Origin: Nitrososphaeria archaeon
GTDB taxonomy: Archaea; Thermoproteota; Nitrososphaeria; Nitrososphaerales; JANXEG01
DNA: 64,000 nt
Assembly: GCA_029775915.1 (NCBI GenBank)
Contig: JARVKA010000001.1
Span: forward strand, 224,594-288,593
Direction: 5' to 3'
Part shown: piece after piece, positions 24,999 through 33,664 of the stretch
How the letters are laid out: every line of letters starts with the position of its first letter
How positions within the stretch are numbered: position 1 is the stretch's first letter
Position numbers and translations under genes: made by a program
The notes under the pieces: model-generated
What the model saw: the letters and a program-made list of their open reading frames with translations, nothing else
Database searches by the model: none
Told to the model about the DNA's origin: nothing

Positions 24999-26282
24999 TT
25001 AAAATCCTGCTTCAATTGGATTTTTCGGTTTCATAATCTCTCTAAGGATTATCGTTACATACGATCCCTTAAAAAGATCTATTGTTAAAAAAACTTCATT
25101 ATTAAGTCTCCAATTAAAATTCTTACAAATTAATGGTGCTACTCTAAATCCACCTTCCATACTTACTTCAGGCAACTCTTTTATATAAAAATCATGAGCT
25201 TTAACACCCTCTTCTTCTAACATTTGATTAATAATTGTATCGAATCGATTACTTGTATTGCGATAAGCATAACCTACAATTGGTATTAAAGGCACAATTA
25301 ATTTACCTTGCTTATTGGATAGAGAAGATTTACTAACTTTGATTAATCTACCTTGGGTTAAATCAAATTCCCCATAGTAATCACCTTTTTCAATATTTAT
25401 TAAATCCATTCCAGCATTTATCGCTAAACTTAAAACTCGATTACAAATATAAGATTGATAAGCATTCACAAATAAGCGCCTTAAACTTAAAGGTATCTCT
25501 CTTAAAGCCTCAATACTTGCTTTTGGTTTTTTTACCAATCGCTTTAATACCAAACCTTCTATATCCAATTCTGGCTTTAACATACTTAATGCACGTTGAT
25601 AATTTTCTTCTTTACAAAATTCTCTAAAGGCTTTTAACTCTTCATTATCGTAAATAGATGGATAAGAGAGAAGAATTTTTAATGCTTCATCAAAATTTCT
25701 CTTAACTAATGCTCTCCCTATTAAATGGTTAATAGGTCTTTTACTACCAAATCTTTGATACCCAAAAAAATTTGGCACTTTTCCTTCATTCATACTTGCC
25801 ATTACTTCATTTAAACATCTCTCTATAAAATCATAATTCATATTTACATCTACTATTTTTATCTTAAATTTATTACCCACAAGATCCCTTCTAATAAGTG
25901 GGCGTGAAGAATACCCAATCAATTTTAATGAAATTTTGTTATCAATTTGAAAATCCTTTAATAAATGGGCTTTTAATGATGTAGGGCTCACATATTGCTT
26001 TGTAAATGCTTTTGCATCTTTAAGGCCAAGATACCGAATTTTACTACCTAATCTCATCTCTATCATTTTGCATGCATGAATAGTATCTATACCAATCTTC
26101 TCTAACACATATATAGGGTATCGATATGTTGAATCAAAATTCTCTTTTATTTCCAAGTTAGGATTTATAATCTCTTCAACTTGAAAGTCCTCATATTTAC
26201 TTCTTATGCGACCACCTATACCATCACACGAAGTGGAGTAACAAAGCATCCCTATAGATTTATCTAACTCACTAATATCCAT
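24999..26282 (-). CDS. truD: tRNA pseudouridine synthase TruD
   Basis: TruD makes pseudouridine at tRNA position 13. The catalytic region KIRYLGLKDAKAFTKQY contains the essential Asp, and FFGYQRFGSKRPINHLIG follows, with the archaeal-type insertion domain in the second half. Length of about 427 residues is normal. ATG 26282 is preferred; GTG 26291 overlaps the stop of pth2 and is an alternative. It is probably co-transcribed with pth2, as both act on tRNA. Confidence 0.95.
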   Translation of the reverse strand: MDISELDKSIGMLCYSTSCDGIGGRIRSKYEDFQVEEIINPNLEIKENFDSTYRYPIYVLEKIGIDTIHACKMIEMRLGSKIRYLGLKDAKAFTKQYVSPTSLKAHLLKDFQIDNKISLKLIGYSSRPLIRRDLVGNKFKIKIVDVNMNYDFIERCLNEVMASMNEGKVPNFFGYQRFGSKRPINHLIGRALVKRNFDEALKILLSYPSIYDNEELKAFREFCKEENYQRALSMLKPELDIEGLVLKRLVKKPKASIEALREIPLSLRRLFVNAYQSYICNRVLSLAINAGMDLINIEKGDYYGEFDLTQGRLIKVSKSSLSNKQGKLIVPLIPIVGYAYRNTSNRFDTIINQMLEEEGVKAHDFYIKELPEVSMEGGFRVAPLICKNFNWRLNNEVFLTIDLFKGSYVTIILREIMKPKNPIEAGF

Positions 26283-26290
26283 AATGAACA

Positions 26291-26650
26291 CTATAAAAGA
26301 GGGAGCTCTCCAGTAATCTTATCAATAATTTCAGCAACGTCTGGACCTATGCCTAAGCAAGTTTTAGTACCTGGTGGTATTTGTGTTAAACCTTTATCTT
26401 CAATTAAGACTGTAATTAAACCAGCTTCTTCAGCTCTCTTCTTTATATCCTGCAATTTCTCAAGAGAGTTCACTTTTACTACAACCTTTGGCTGCCCACA
26501 CTTAATCCAATTCTCATATATATTTGGATAACGCTTTCTAACTTCATCAGCACATGCAACAGCAGCATGAGCTGCTTGAGCTGCGATCTTTCCTTTACCC
26601 ATTTTAAGATCAGTCCTCACTACAATGATTTGCTTATACTCTTGACTCAT
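26291..26650 (-). CDS. pth2: Peptidyl-tRNA hydrolase 2
   Basis: Pth2 recycles peptidyl-tRNA released by stalled ribosomes. The 119-residue sequence has the full pattern: VVRTDLKMGKGKIAAQAAHA at the start, KVVVKVNSLEKL in the middle, and VLIEDKGLTQIPPGTKTCLG with the conserved Asp and Thr. ATG 26650 is clear. It precedes truD directly. Confidence 0.97.
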   Translation of the reverse strand: MSQEYKQIIVVRTDLKMGKGKIAAQAAHAAVACADEVRKRYPNIYENWIKCGQPKVVVKVNSLEKLQDIKKRAEEAGLITVLIEDKGLTQIPPGTKTCLGIGPDVAEIIDKITGELPLL

Positions 26651-26855
26651 TTTATATCAAAGCATATAGTATAACACAAAATAAATTTAATATTTAATGG
26701 TTTTTAAAAAAGCTGAGAGTTTAATAAAAATCGTAACTTTTAAATTTGTATCGTTCTATCACTCTCAATGAAAGTTCAATAATTTTGAAATCAAATTTTA
26801 CCTTATTTTGAAAAAGCTAAATAAATAATTTTCATTAAAATATAGCGATTAGGAT

Positions 26856-27263
26856 ATGGCAAGTGGTGTGACGAGATTTAGCGTTTCAGTACCACCTACA
26901 CTTCTAAAAGAATTTGATGATGTAATAAAAATTATAGGGTATGATAGATCGAAAGCGATTCAACAAGCTATGCGCAACTTCTTAAATGAATATAAATGGA
27001 AGTATGATGAGAAGGGTTTAGCTGTTGGTGCGATAGTTCTCATTTATGATCATGAGGTGAGGGGGTTAGAGGAAGGTTTAACAGATATTCAACATCATTA
27101 TAAAGATCTTATACAATCTTCTATACATATCCATCTCGATGAAAAAAATTGCCTCCTCCAAGTGGTAGTTAAAGGCGAAGTATTGAATATTCAAAGATTG
27201 GCAAAAGAATTGATGAATAAAAGGGGTGTTAAGCAAATCAAATTGGTAACACTATCATATTAA
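26856..27263 (+). CDS. nikR: Nickel-responsive regulator NikR
   Basis: NikR is a nickel-dependent repressor with a ribbon-helix-helix DNA-binding N-domain (RFSVSVPPTLLKEFDDVI) and a C-terminal ACT-like metal domain. The nickel ligands are seen: His in IYDHEVRG, the two His of SSIHIHLD, and Cys in KNCLLQVVV. It has 135 residues, as usual. A TATA-like AAAATATAG lies about 18 to 20 nt upstream of the ATG. The nearest plausible target is the NicO-type transporter on the other strand at 29.6-30.3 kb. Confidence 0.94.
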   Translation: MASGVTRFSVSVPPTLLKEFDDVIKIIGYDRSKAIQQAMRNFLNEYKWKYDEKGLAVGAIVLIYDHEVRGLEEGLTDIQHHYKDLIQSSIHIHLDEKNCLLQVVVKGEVLNIQRLAKELMNKRGVKQIKLVTLSY

Positions 27264-27417
27264 ACTCCAATATACAATTTTATGATGTTATTAGAGCGCT
27301 CTGGAGAGATTAACGTATTAAAAATAAGTGGTTAACATTAAGGCTGATAATTAAGATATTAAAAAATTTAAGTGCACTCATTCATTAATTTATACGTGAA
27401 AGGTTAAAATTACTGAA

Positions 27418-28815
27418 TTATAAAATTTTAAAACTTCGTATTAATTTACCCTTATTATCATAAAGATGAATTACATGTTCTTCATTACTCCATATTGGTT
27501 GATCCATACCCCAATAAAAGTGAAATTTTTTCTCATTCTTATCGAATTTATCCTCACCCTTACCTGTATGAAGAAGTATAATTTCGCCACGATCTAAAAC
27601 CCACTCGTAATTATTTGCTAATCTTGCAGGAAAGGTATAGGTATGCCTTTGCTTACCTGATGGTGAAAAATCTGAGATTACCCATCCTACCATTTTATAC
27701 CCTTTCCTTCCATTATTCTTTAATACAATGTATTCATCATTTAATCTTTCCATAGATATTGGTATTTTAAGGGTATTAACAGCTTGAATCTCTATAGGAG
27801 GCTTAAGTTTTAAGCTTATATAAGCGGTAAGTTTATTCACATTACCCATAATTCCCATCGGAGCTTGAATAATGATAAGTACTAAAATAATCCCTACCAC
27901 TAACCTCCAATATATACTCAAGTAAGTCCATGCCACATCTTTAATTAGTTTAAATACAAAAGCTCCTAAAATCGGACCGAGAAAGGTTCTCGAACCTCCC
28001 AATACAGGGTAAAAAGCAAACTCTAAAGCGATATCCCAATGTGGTATGTAAGATGAAGTAGAACCATTTATCGGAACCCATAAAGCTCCAGCAAATCCAG
28101 TAAAAGTCCCTGAGATAATAAACGCTAATAGTCTCACTCTTCCCACTTTAATACCAAGAAAGTTTGCTTTTAATTCGTTATCTCTTGTAGCTTGTAAAGC
28201 TTTACCAAATGAAGAATTTACAATAATCCACATTAAAGCGATAGAACTGATAAAGCTCAACATTATGTAATAATAGTATATCTCGAAAAGAAAGTAATTG
28301 GGCCCTGGACTTTTTATCTCAAACCATAATATTGATGTGATGTAATCCTTAAGACCGAGGAGAGTTGGTAACTCTATGCCCGGAGTTCCAAATATTGGGT
28401 ATTTGTGAAAAATTGCGTGAATGATTTGTTGAAATGCTAACGTGAGTATGGTGAATTGTATCTTAGTAGCTCTAAGACAAATTACACCCATGAATATCGA
28501 AACAATGCATGACATCAATGTGCCAGCTATTAAAAGCGTCTCTACATGATTTATTCTAAACCAAAAGTTGAGAATAGCTGAAGTGTACATACCGATAGCA
28601 AAGAGTGTTGCATGACCAAAGGATAATAATCCACCATAACCAAAGATTAAATTTATGGCAAGAGCGGTTATAGCAAAAGGTATGCACCAAATTATAAAAA
28701 AAAGCCAAAAAAGTGGCATAATGCGGGGCAAAATAATTAATATAATTCCAGATAAAATGAATGTTTGAATTTTATACTCTTTAATACTTTTTATTAACGT
28801 ATTATACTTATGCAT
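27418..28815 (-). CDS. LivM-type ABC permease fused to a C-terminal lamin-tail domain
   Basis: Residues about 1-340 are a branched-chain amino acid type permease with ten or so helices and family motifs (NLIFGYGGLLSFGHATLFAIG; GVICLRATKIQFTILTLAFQQ; LQATRDNELKANFLGI). Residues about 358-465 form a separate beta-rich domain: DEYIVLKNNG, MVGWVISDFSP, HTYTFPARL, GEIILLHTGKG, HFYWGMDQPIWSN, HLYDNKGKLIRSF. This is the lamin-tail (LTD) pattern. LTDs are usually found on secreted or anchored proteins, so fusion to a transporter permease is unusual. No ATPase, LivH or binding protein is adjacent. It follows the anchored protein gene by 38 bp. Permease call firm; LTD call likely. Confidence 0.87.
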   Translation of the reverse strand: MHKYNTLIKSIKEYKIQTFILSGIILIILPRIMPLFWLFFIIWCIPFAITALAINLIFGYGGLLSFGHATLFAIGMYTSAILNFWFRINHVETLLIAGTLMSCIVSIFMGVICLRATKIQFTILTLAFQQIIHAIFHKYPIFGTPGIELPTLLGLKDYITSILWFEIKSPGPNYFLFEIYYYYIMLSFISSIALMWIIVNSSFGKALQATRDNELKANFLGIKVGRVRLLAFIISGTFTGFAGALWVPINGSTSSYIPHWDIALEFAFYPVLGGSRTFLGPILGAFVFKLIKDVAWTYLSIYWRLVVGIILVLIIIQAPMGIMGNVNKLTAYISLKLKPPIEIQAVNTLKIPISMERLNDEYIVLKNNGRKGYKMVGWVISDFSPSGKQRHTYTFPARLANNYEWVLDRGEIILLHTGKGEDKFDKNEKKFHFYWGMDQPIWSNEEHVIHLYDNKGKLIRSFKIL

Positions 28816-28853
28816 CCTATCAACTTTTTATCAACTTTACAACGTTAATAAAC

Positions 28854-29417
28854 TTAAGCCTTTCTTAACTTCTTTCTCCAAATGTAAATAAAAATGTAAA
28901 CCACTATAGCACCAAAAACCCCTACTCTTAACACATTACCGATTAATATGCCAATCTCACTCATCATTGATTTCTCAACAACACTTATTTCAAATTCAGC
29001 CTCACCTATGTCAATAATCTTTACTCGAACTTTATAAATTCCAGTCTCATTAAATAATGGACCGGATTGAGTTTTATAATATCCAGGTCCATTACCATAA
29101 ATCTCTGGATTCTCAGCCCAAGATAAAGCTCTATAACTCCCAATCACTTTATTGGAATTTGAGTCGATAAACTCTACAATAATATTTAGATCTGAGGGTG
29201 CAAAACCTGCATACTTCATATTGCCTAAGTGTATAATAATCTTAGCTTCTTCTCTTACACCAATGATCTTTGTAGTAGTATCTACTAAATAATCATCTAT
29301 CCATTTACCGGTTAATGGCATATGCGCATTAACGAAAGAGGAAAGAATAATTGATAAGAATAATATTATTAAGAGTAATAAGCTACTAATGAGCTTACCA
29401 ATCGTGTTAAAAGTCAT
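28854..29417 (-). CDS. Secreted, C-terminally anchored protein of unknown function
   Basis: The 187-residue protein has a signal peptide (residues 7-31, ending SSFVNAHM), an extracellular beta-rich domain of about 110 residues (IIVEFIDSNSNKVIGSYRAL; IYKVRVKIIDIGEAEFEIS), and a C-terminal membrane helix (VGVFGAIVVYIFIYIW) with a basic end. The beta domain looks like an immunoglobulin-like or carboxypeptidase-regulatory-type fold. I know no named family. It lies between the NicO-type nickel/cobalt transporter and the LivM-lamin-tail gene on the same strand; proteins of this shape often accompany such transporters, so it may be an accessory extracellular part. Confidence 0.72.
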   Translation of the reverse strand: MTFNTIGKLISSLLLLIILFLSIILSSFVNAHMPLTGKWIDDYLVDTTTKIIGVREEAKIIIHLGNMKYAGFAPSDLNIIVEFIDSNSNKVIGSYRALSWAENPEIYGNGPGYYKTQSGPLFNETGIYKVRVKIIDIGEAEFEISVVEKSMMSEIGILIGNVLRVGVFGAIVVYIFIYIWRKKLRKA

Positions 29418-29623
29418 TCAAAGATCAACCACAATTATTAAGGGCAATTAATATCAATCTATATTATTCTCCATGACTACTTAATAAATAGTTAGTAAAG
29501 ATGAGCTCGTTGCACTTTAAACTACACTGAGCGAAACCTTAAGAGGTTAAAGTTTTAAAAAAAGACTTAAGTTGAAAACAAAGGGTTATGTATTATATAT
29601 AACTTTTAATTTTGCTCATTACA

Positions 29624-30250
29624 TTAAATCCATAAGCCTAAAAGGATTGAGATTGCTAAAATTATTAAAACCACGCCAGTTAAATTTGGTAATAACCATT
29701 CGTAACGCTTTATCTTCCCTTCAGCTGCTTTAAACGCAGTAAGTATAGCTATGGTTATACCAATAAGACCTATTGTTACAGCAAGTGCATAACTTAACAT
29801 TAAGAGCCATGGATTTATCCCACCTATTGCCAATGCTAAAAGAACGAATTCCTCCTCATGAGCGAATCCAAGTATAAATGCGTAAATACTTAACTCCTTT
29901 AATGTTAATGGAATTTTCCTTAACCTTTCATTAGTATGCTTTTCATCCTTAGACTTCTCTTTAAAGAAGCGATAAGCAAGGTATAATAGTAATCCAGCAG
30001 CTATATACTTGAATTCAGGTGTATGTATCGTAATGTAAAGATTAAGCAATGCATATACAGCTACAACCGCTATAGATGATATGAGATGAAAGATTGATAA
30101 GATTGCAGAGCTAATAAACCCCCTTAATAATCGTTGCTTACCAACCCATGCGTAACTTAAAGCTATTGGCCAACCATGACCCGGTTCGATTCCATGGAGT
30201 AATCCGATAATTACTACGCCCAAGTAAGTGAATTGTAATTCATAAAACAA
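29624..30250 (-). CDS. NicO-family nickel/cobalt transporter
   Basis: The 208-residue protein has six or so membrane helices. The first contains GLLHGIEPGHGWPIALSYAW, the His-rich motif of the NicO/RcnA/UreH-like family; a second metal-type motif, GFAHEEEFVLLALAIG, is in the fourth helix. These proteins move nickel or cobalt in or out; direction cannot be told. Start is TTG 30250, overlapping the end of the chaperonin-like gene by 11 bp, so the two are probably co-translated. With NikR 2.4 kb away, a nickel role is plausible. Confidence 0.85.
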   Translation of the reverse strand: MFYELQFTYLGVVIIGLLHGIEPGHGWPIALSYAWVGKQRLLRGFISSAILSIFHLISSIAVVAVYALLNLYITIHTPEFKYIAAGLLLYLAYRFFKEKSKDEKHTNERLRKIPLTLKELSIYAFILGFAHEEEFVLLALAIGGINPWLLMLSYALAVTIGLIGITIAILTAFKAAEGKIKRYEWLLPNLTGVVLIILAISILLGLWI

Positions 30251-31928
30251 CTTCGTGAAACTCCTTTATTTTTTCTTCTTCCTCTTCTTCTTTTTTTGGC
30301 GGTTTAAGAGGTTTTGGAGGTTTCTTTAATTCCTTAGCCTCTAAAATGAGATCGGTTCTTAGAATTATACTCGCAACATCTGTAGCCGATTTTATAACTT
30401 GCTCCTTTACCACTAAAGGCTCATAAATATTGCATATTCTTACATCTACTACTTCACGCTTTATAGCATCAATCCCAAACCAATTATAACCTTCATTATG
30501 TCTCATTCTCAATTCTGATATAATATCTATGGGATTCATACCTGAATTTTGAGCGAGTGTTATAGGTATGGATTCTAAAGCATCACAAAACTTTTGAATA
30601 GCTAATTGTTCCTTTCCAGCAATCGTATAAGACCATGATCTTAACTTTTGAGCAAGGTATGTTTCAATAGCCCCGCCGCCAAGTACCACGTAAGGATTCT
30701 CCAAAAGATTTTTCGCTACAATTAAGGCAGCACGTACAACCCTTTCAGCCTCATTTACAATTCTATAACTACTCGCTCTTAATAAGATTGTAACAGCTTT
30801 TGGATTTTTACAACCCTCCACAAATACCCATCTTTCTTCATAAAAAAGCCCTCTAAACTTTTTCTCCTCCACCAAATCTGCAAAGCCTAAATCATCCTTA
30901 GTTATGTTATTAAAATCGGCTATAATCTTACCTCCAACCGCTCTTGCTAATCTATTCATATCTTCAGGAAGAATATCTTTTACCGCTAAAATTTTAGCTC
31001 TAGCTAAATATTCTTGAGCGATACTATCGATACCTTTTCGGCAAAGTATAACATTTACTCCCAAATCTACAAACTTATTCACTATATCTCTCATCATCTT
31101 TTTCTTTTCATCTATGAGAATTTGCCTTTGATTTAAACTACTTAAGATCGCTTTTGGATCCCATTCAGTCTTTCTTACTTCAATTGGTGAATTTAATAAA
31201 GCAATACAAGCATTTGAAACTTTTTTAGGCATTTCAGGATGAACTACACTTTTATCAATCAATACCCCTTTAATGAGTGTGGAATCGCTAAGTGTTCCAC
31301 CAGCCATTCTCTTTATCGCTACATTATCAATATCAACCTTAAACTTTCCATTAAGATTATCAGCTATTAATTGAGTTGCTTCAGATATTAATTCTGATAA
31401 AATTGAATATTTTGAGAATAGGGTTGTGGATATGCAAGTATGTATTACTCTTTTTAACCACTCATAATCTCTTGGTACGAATTGGGAAGCTTCATTTAAC
31501 AATTTTAAAGCTTTTTGAGCTGCTTTTTTATAACCACTTACAATAATGGTAGGGTGCACACCTTTATCGAGAAGCTCTTCAGCACCTTTAAGAAGTGAAC
31601 CTAATATCACAATTGTTGAGATAGTTCCATCTCCAACTTCATTATAAATGGCTTTTGTTGAATCACCCATAATCTTAGCTATAGGGTGTAAAAGCTCTTT
31701 AGAATCACTCAACTCTTTTAAGATTGTAAATCCACTACTAGTTACAACTACATCCCCGCCTTGATCCATCAATATCTTACCCAAACCTTTAGGCCCTAAA
31801 GAGGTTTTGAGCATCTCTACTATGAGTTGTGCCGCCATAATATTATGCTTTAAAATCATTTTAGTTTGCATATTCCTCATGGGTTTAATTCGTGCTGAAG
31901 CTACTGTAGTCTTTGTTGACATCACCAT
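30240..31928 (-). CDS. Degenerate group II chaperonin (thermosome-like) paralog
   Basis: The 562-residue protein covers the whole group II chaperonin fold: SLGPKGLGKILMD near the N-terminus, GDGT at about residues 99-102, and LGGGAIE in the second half. Key ATPase residues have changed. The canonical TNDGATIL reads TSSGFTIL, so the catalytic Asp is Ser 65; the HDA-type catalytic Asp position in the second half reads RIVNEA. The GDGT Asp (100) remains. The C-terminus is Lys/Pro/Glu-rich rather than the usual Gly-Met tail. It is likely a noncanonical subunit with low or no ATPase, not the main thermosome. It overlaps the NicO-type gene. Confidence 0.88.
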   Translation of the reverse strand: MVMSTKTTVASARIKPMRNMQTKMILKHNIMAAQLIVEMLKTSLGPKGLGKILMDQGGDVVVTSSGFTILKELSDSKELLHPIAKIMGDSTKAIYNEVGDGTISTIVILGSLLKGAEELLDKGVHPTIIVSGYKKAAQKALKLLNEASQFVPRDYEWLKRVIHTCISTTLFSKYSILSELISEATQLIADNLNGKFKVDIDNVAIKRMAGGTLSDSTLIKGVLIDKSVVHPEMPKKVSNACIALLNSPIEVRKTEWDPKAILSSLNQRQILIDEKKKMMRDIVNKFVDLGVNVILCRKGIDSIAQEYLARAKILAVKDILPEDMNRLARAVGGKIIADFNNITKDDLGFADLVEEKKFRGLFYEERWVFVEGCKNPKAVTILLRASSYRIVNEAERVVRAALIVAKNLLENPYVVLGGGAIETYLAQKLRSWSYTIAGKEQLAIQKFCDALESIPITLAQNSGMNPIDIISELRMRHNEGYNWFGIDAIKREVVDVRICNIYEPLVVKEQVIKSATDVASIILRTDLILEAKELKKPPKPLKPPKKEEEEEEKIKEFHEVVL

Positions 31929-32029
31929 AGATAATAATCAAGAGATTTATCAACTTTCCTAAACTTATTTATACGACTTTAACACAAAATTTGTATTAAG
32001 ATTAAAATATTTACGAGCTTCTAAAAAAA

Positions 32030-32039
32030 TTTATATATT
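32030..32039 (+). promoter_or_regulatory. TATA box of the first branched-chain-type ABC operon
   Basis: TTTATATATT at 32030-32039 is centred about 26 nt from the ATG at 32061, which suggests a leaderless transcript for the binding protein gene. A very similar arrangement is seen for the second binding protein at 39691. Confidence 0.55.
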
Positions 32040-32060
32040 ATTAATTTTATAGTATATGAT

Positions 32061-33605
32061 ATGCCAGAAACATTCTCCAATCCTAAAGAAGTACCTCCTG
32101 AAGCGAGAAGTAAATTATCACGCCGTGAATTATTAGGAATCATTGGTGGACTCGTTGTTGGTGGGGCTATAGGTGCAGCAGCAACTTATGTAGCTGCTCC
32201 TAAAGAAGTTGTAAAAGAAGTTGCGAAAACTGTAACTGTACCAGGACCTACTGTAACAGTTCCGGGACCTACGGTAACTGTACCAGGACCTACTGTGACT
32301 GTAACACCAGGTGCTCGTCCAGTACCTACTACACCATTAAAAATAGGCTGCCAAACTTTCATGAAGGGTGGTAACGCACCACTCGGTGTTCCATTATATG
32401 AAGGGTTGGTAGCAGCGGCTGAAGAGATAAATAAGGCTGGCGGGATTTTAGGAAGAAAGGTTGAAGTTATTGTAAGAGACGAGGCTGGAACTGATGAAAC
32501 AGTAAAGGAGTATAAGAGGCTAGTTTTAGAGGATAAGATAGATCTATATATCGGCTTAATTTCAAGTGCCAATACACCAGCTGTAGCCCCCCATGCAGAG
32601 GAATTGAAGTGCCTTAGTCTGTTTATTGATGGATGTACAGATGTAGTATTTGATGTAGTAGATAGAAACCCCGTATACGTCTTTAGAAATCACTTCCAAT
32701 CTCCTGACGGATTGATTAATAACTTCCAGCTTATGAGATTATATAAAAGGAAAACAGGAAAGCTTCCAACGAGGTTTGCATATATACACCCAGATTATGG
32801 TTACGGCCGCTTAGTGCATGCGCATGCCAGATATGCAACAGACAAAGTAATGCCGGAGAATGTAAATGCGTATGAAGCATTCGTTAAGTTCCCAGGAACA
32901 ACAGACTTCAGTGCGTACATAACTAAAATGTTAGAAGTAAAGCCTGATGTGGTACTATCATCTGAATGGGGTGGAGACTTCAAAGCATTCTACAAGCAAG
33001 CTTTGGGTTATGGTTATTTTAAAGCAATACCAGTGTTTATATCAACTCTCTCACATGGAACTTATCCAGAATTCTTAGAAACTGATTATCCAGAGGGTAT
33101 TGGTGCTGGTGTTCATGCGAACTACTGGTTTGAATATCCATTACTTGATCAAAATCCAGTCAATAAGTACTTCGTTGATTCATATTTCGCCAAATGGAAG
33201 AGATATCCCAATTTTGAGGCTGAAGGAGCTTGGACGATGCTATGGGCCTTTAAGGGTGCGGTAGAAGAGATATATGCTAAAATAAAGGGTGGATGGCCAG
33301 AGACTGAAGAAATAGTTCCTATTTTAGAAAGATGGGCTATGGTTTGCCCTGCGGGCGTATGGCAAATAAGGAAAGATAATCATAATGGATACAAAGATGC
33401 TATATCAGGTGTAAGTATAAACGATCCAAAGCTTGGATTTAATAAACTTACCGATCCTTACTATATAAGAGTGGATAAGATTAGTGCACCACCAAGATGG
33501 CAACTTGAAGTATTTGATCCCAAAGGTCCTCACCCAACAGCTACCGCAGATTGGATATTCAGAACATGGAAGAAAGGTGAATTACCAGACGGAGTAACGC
33601 TATAG
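32061..33605 (+). CDS. ABC transporter substrate-binding protein (branched-chain amino acid/amide type), first copy
   Basis: The 514-residue protein has an N-terminal Tat-like signal (SRRELLGIIGGLVVGGAIGA), a repeat linker of three VPGPTVT units, then a type I periplasmic-binding fold (LKIGCQTFMKG; GRKVEVIVRDEAGT; DLYIGLISSANTPA). The linker and uncleaved helix would tether it to the membrane. It belongs with the livH, livM, livG and livF genes that follow, forming one complete importer. The ligand is not clear; amino acids, amides or urea are all possible in this family. Confidence 0.92.
   Translation: MPETFSNPKEVPPEARSKLSRRELLGIIGGLVVGGAIGAAATYVAAPKEVVKEVAKTVTVPGPTVTVPGPTVTVPGPTVTVTPGARPVPTTPLKIGCQTFMKGGNAPLGVPLYEGLVAAAEEINKAGGILGRKVEVIVRDEAGTDETVKEYKRLVLEDKIDLYIGLISSANTPAVAPHAEELKCLSLFIDGCTDVVFDVVDRNPVYVFRNHFQSPDGLINNFQLMRLYKRKTGKLPTRFAYIHPDYGYGRLVHAHARYATDKVMPENVNAYEAFVKFPGTTDFSAYITKMLEVKPDVVLSSEWGGDFKAFYKQALGYGYFKAIPVFISTLSHGTYPEFLETDYPEGIGAGVHANYWFEYPLLDQNPVNKYFVDSYFAKWKRYPNFEAEGAWTMLWAFKGAVEEIYAKIKGGWPETEEIVPILERWAMVCPAGVWQIRKDNHNGYKDAISGVSINDPKLGFNKLTDPYYIRVDKISAPPRWQLEVFDPKGPHPTATADWIFRTWKKGELPDGVTL
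32238..32300 (+). repeat. Three 21-bp repeats encoding the VPGPTVT linker
   Basis: Three in-frame 21-bp units encode VPGPTVT between the signal anchor and the ligand-binding fold. They differ at synonymous sites, so the protein sequence is conserved while the DNA has drifted. It is a stretched linker, not a mobile or CRISPR repeat. Confidence 0.9.
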
Positions 33606-33664
33606 AATTCATTAAATAGCAACGTTAATTAATAAAATACAAGTAACCTTCGAGGGGAAGGTTA

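Noticed and set aside
27280-27350. Possible C/D box RNA (TGATGT ... CTGA)
   Set aside because: C-box is imperfect, no D'/C' boxes are seen, and the length between boxes is atypical.
29495-29545. Possible C/D box RNA near GATGAGC ... CTGAGC
   Set aside because: No full C box and no convincing terminal stem.
32238-32300. 21-bp repeats considered as a mobile or regulatory repeat
   Set aside because: They encode a VPGPTVT linker and diverge at synonymous positions, so they are protein-level repeats.
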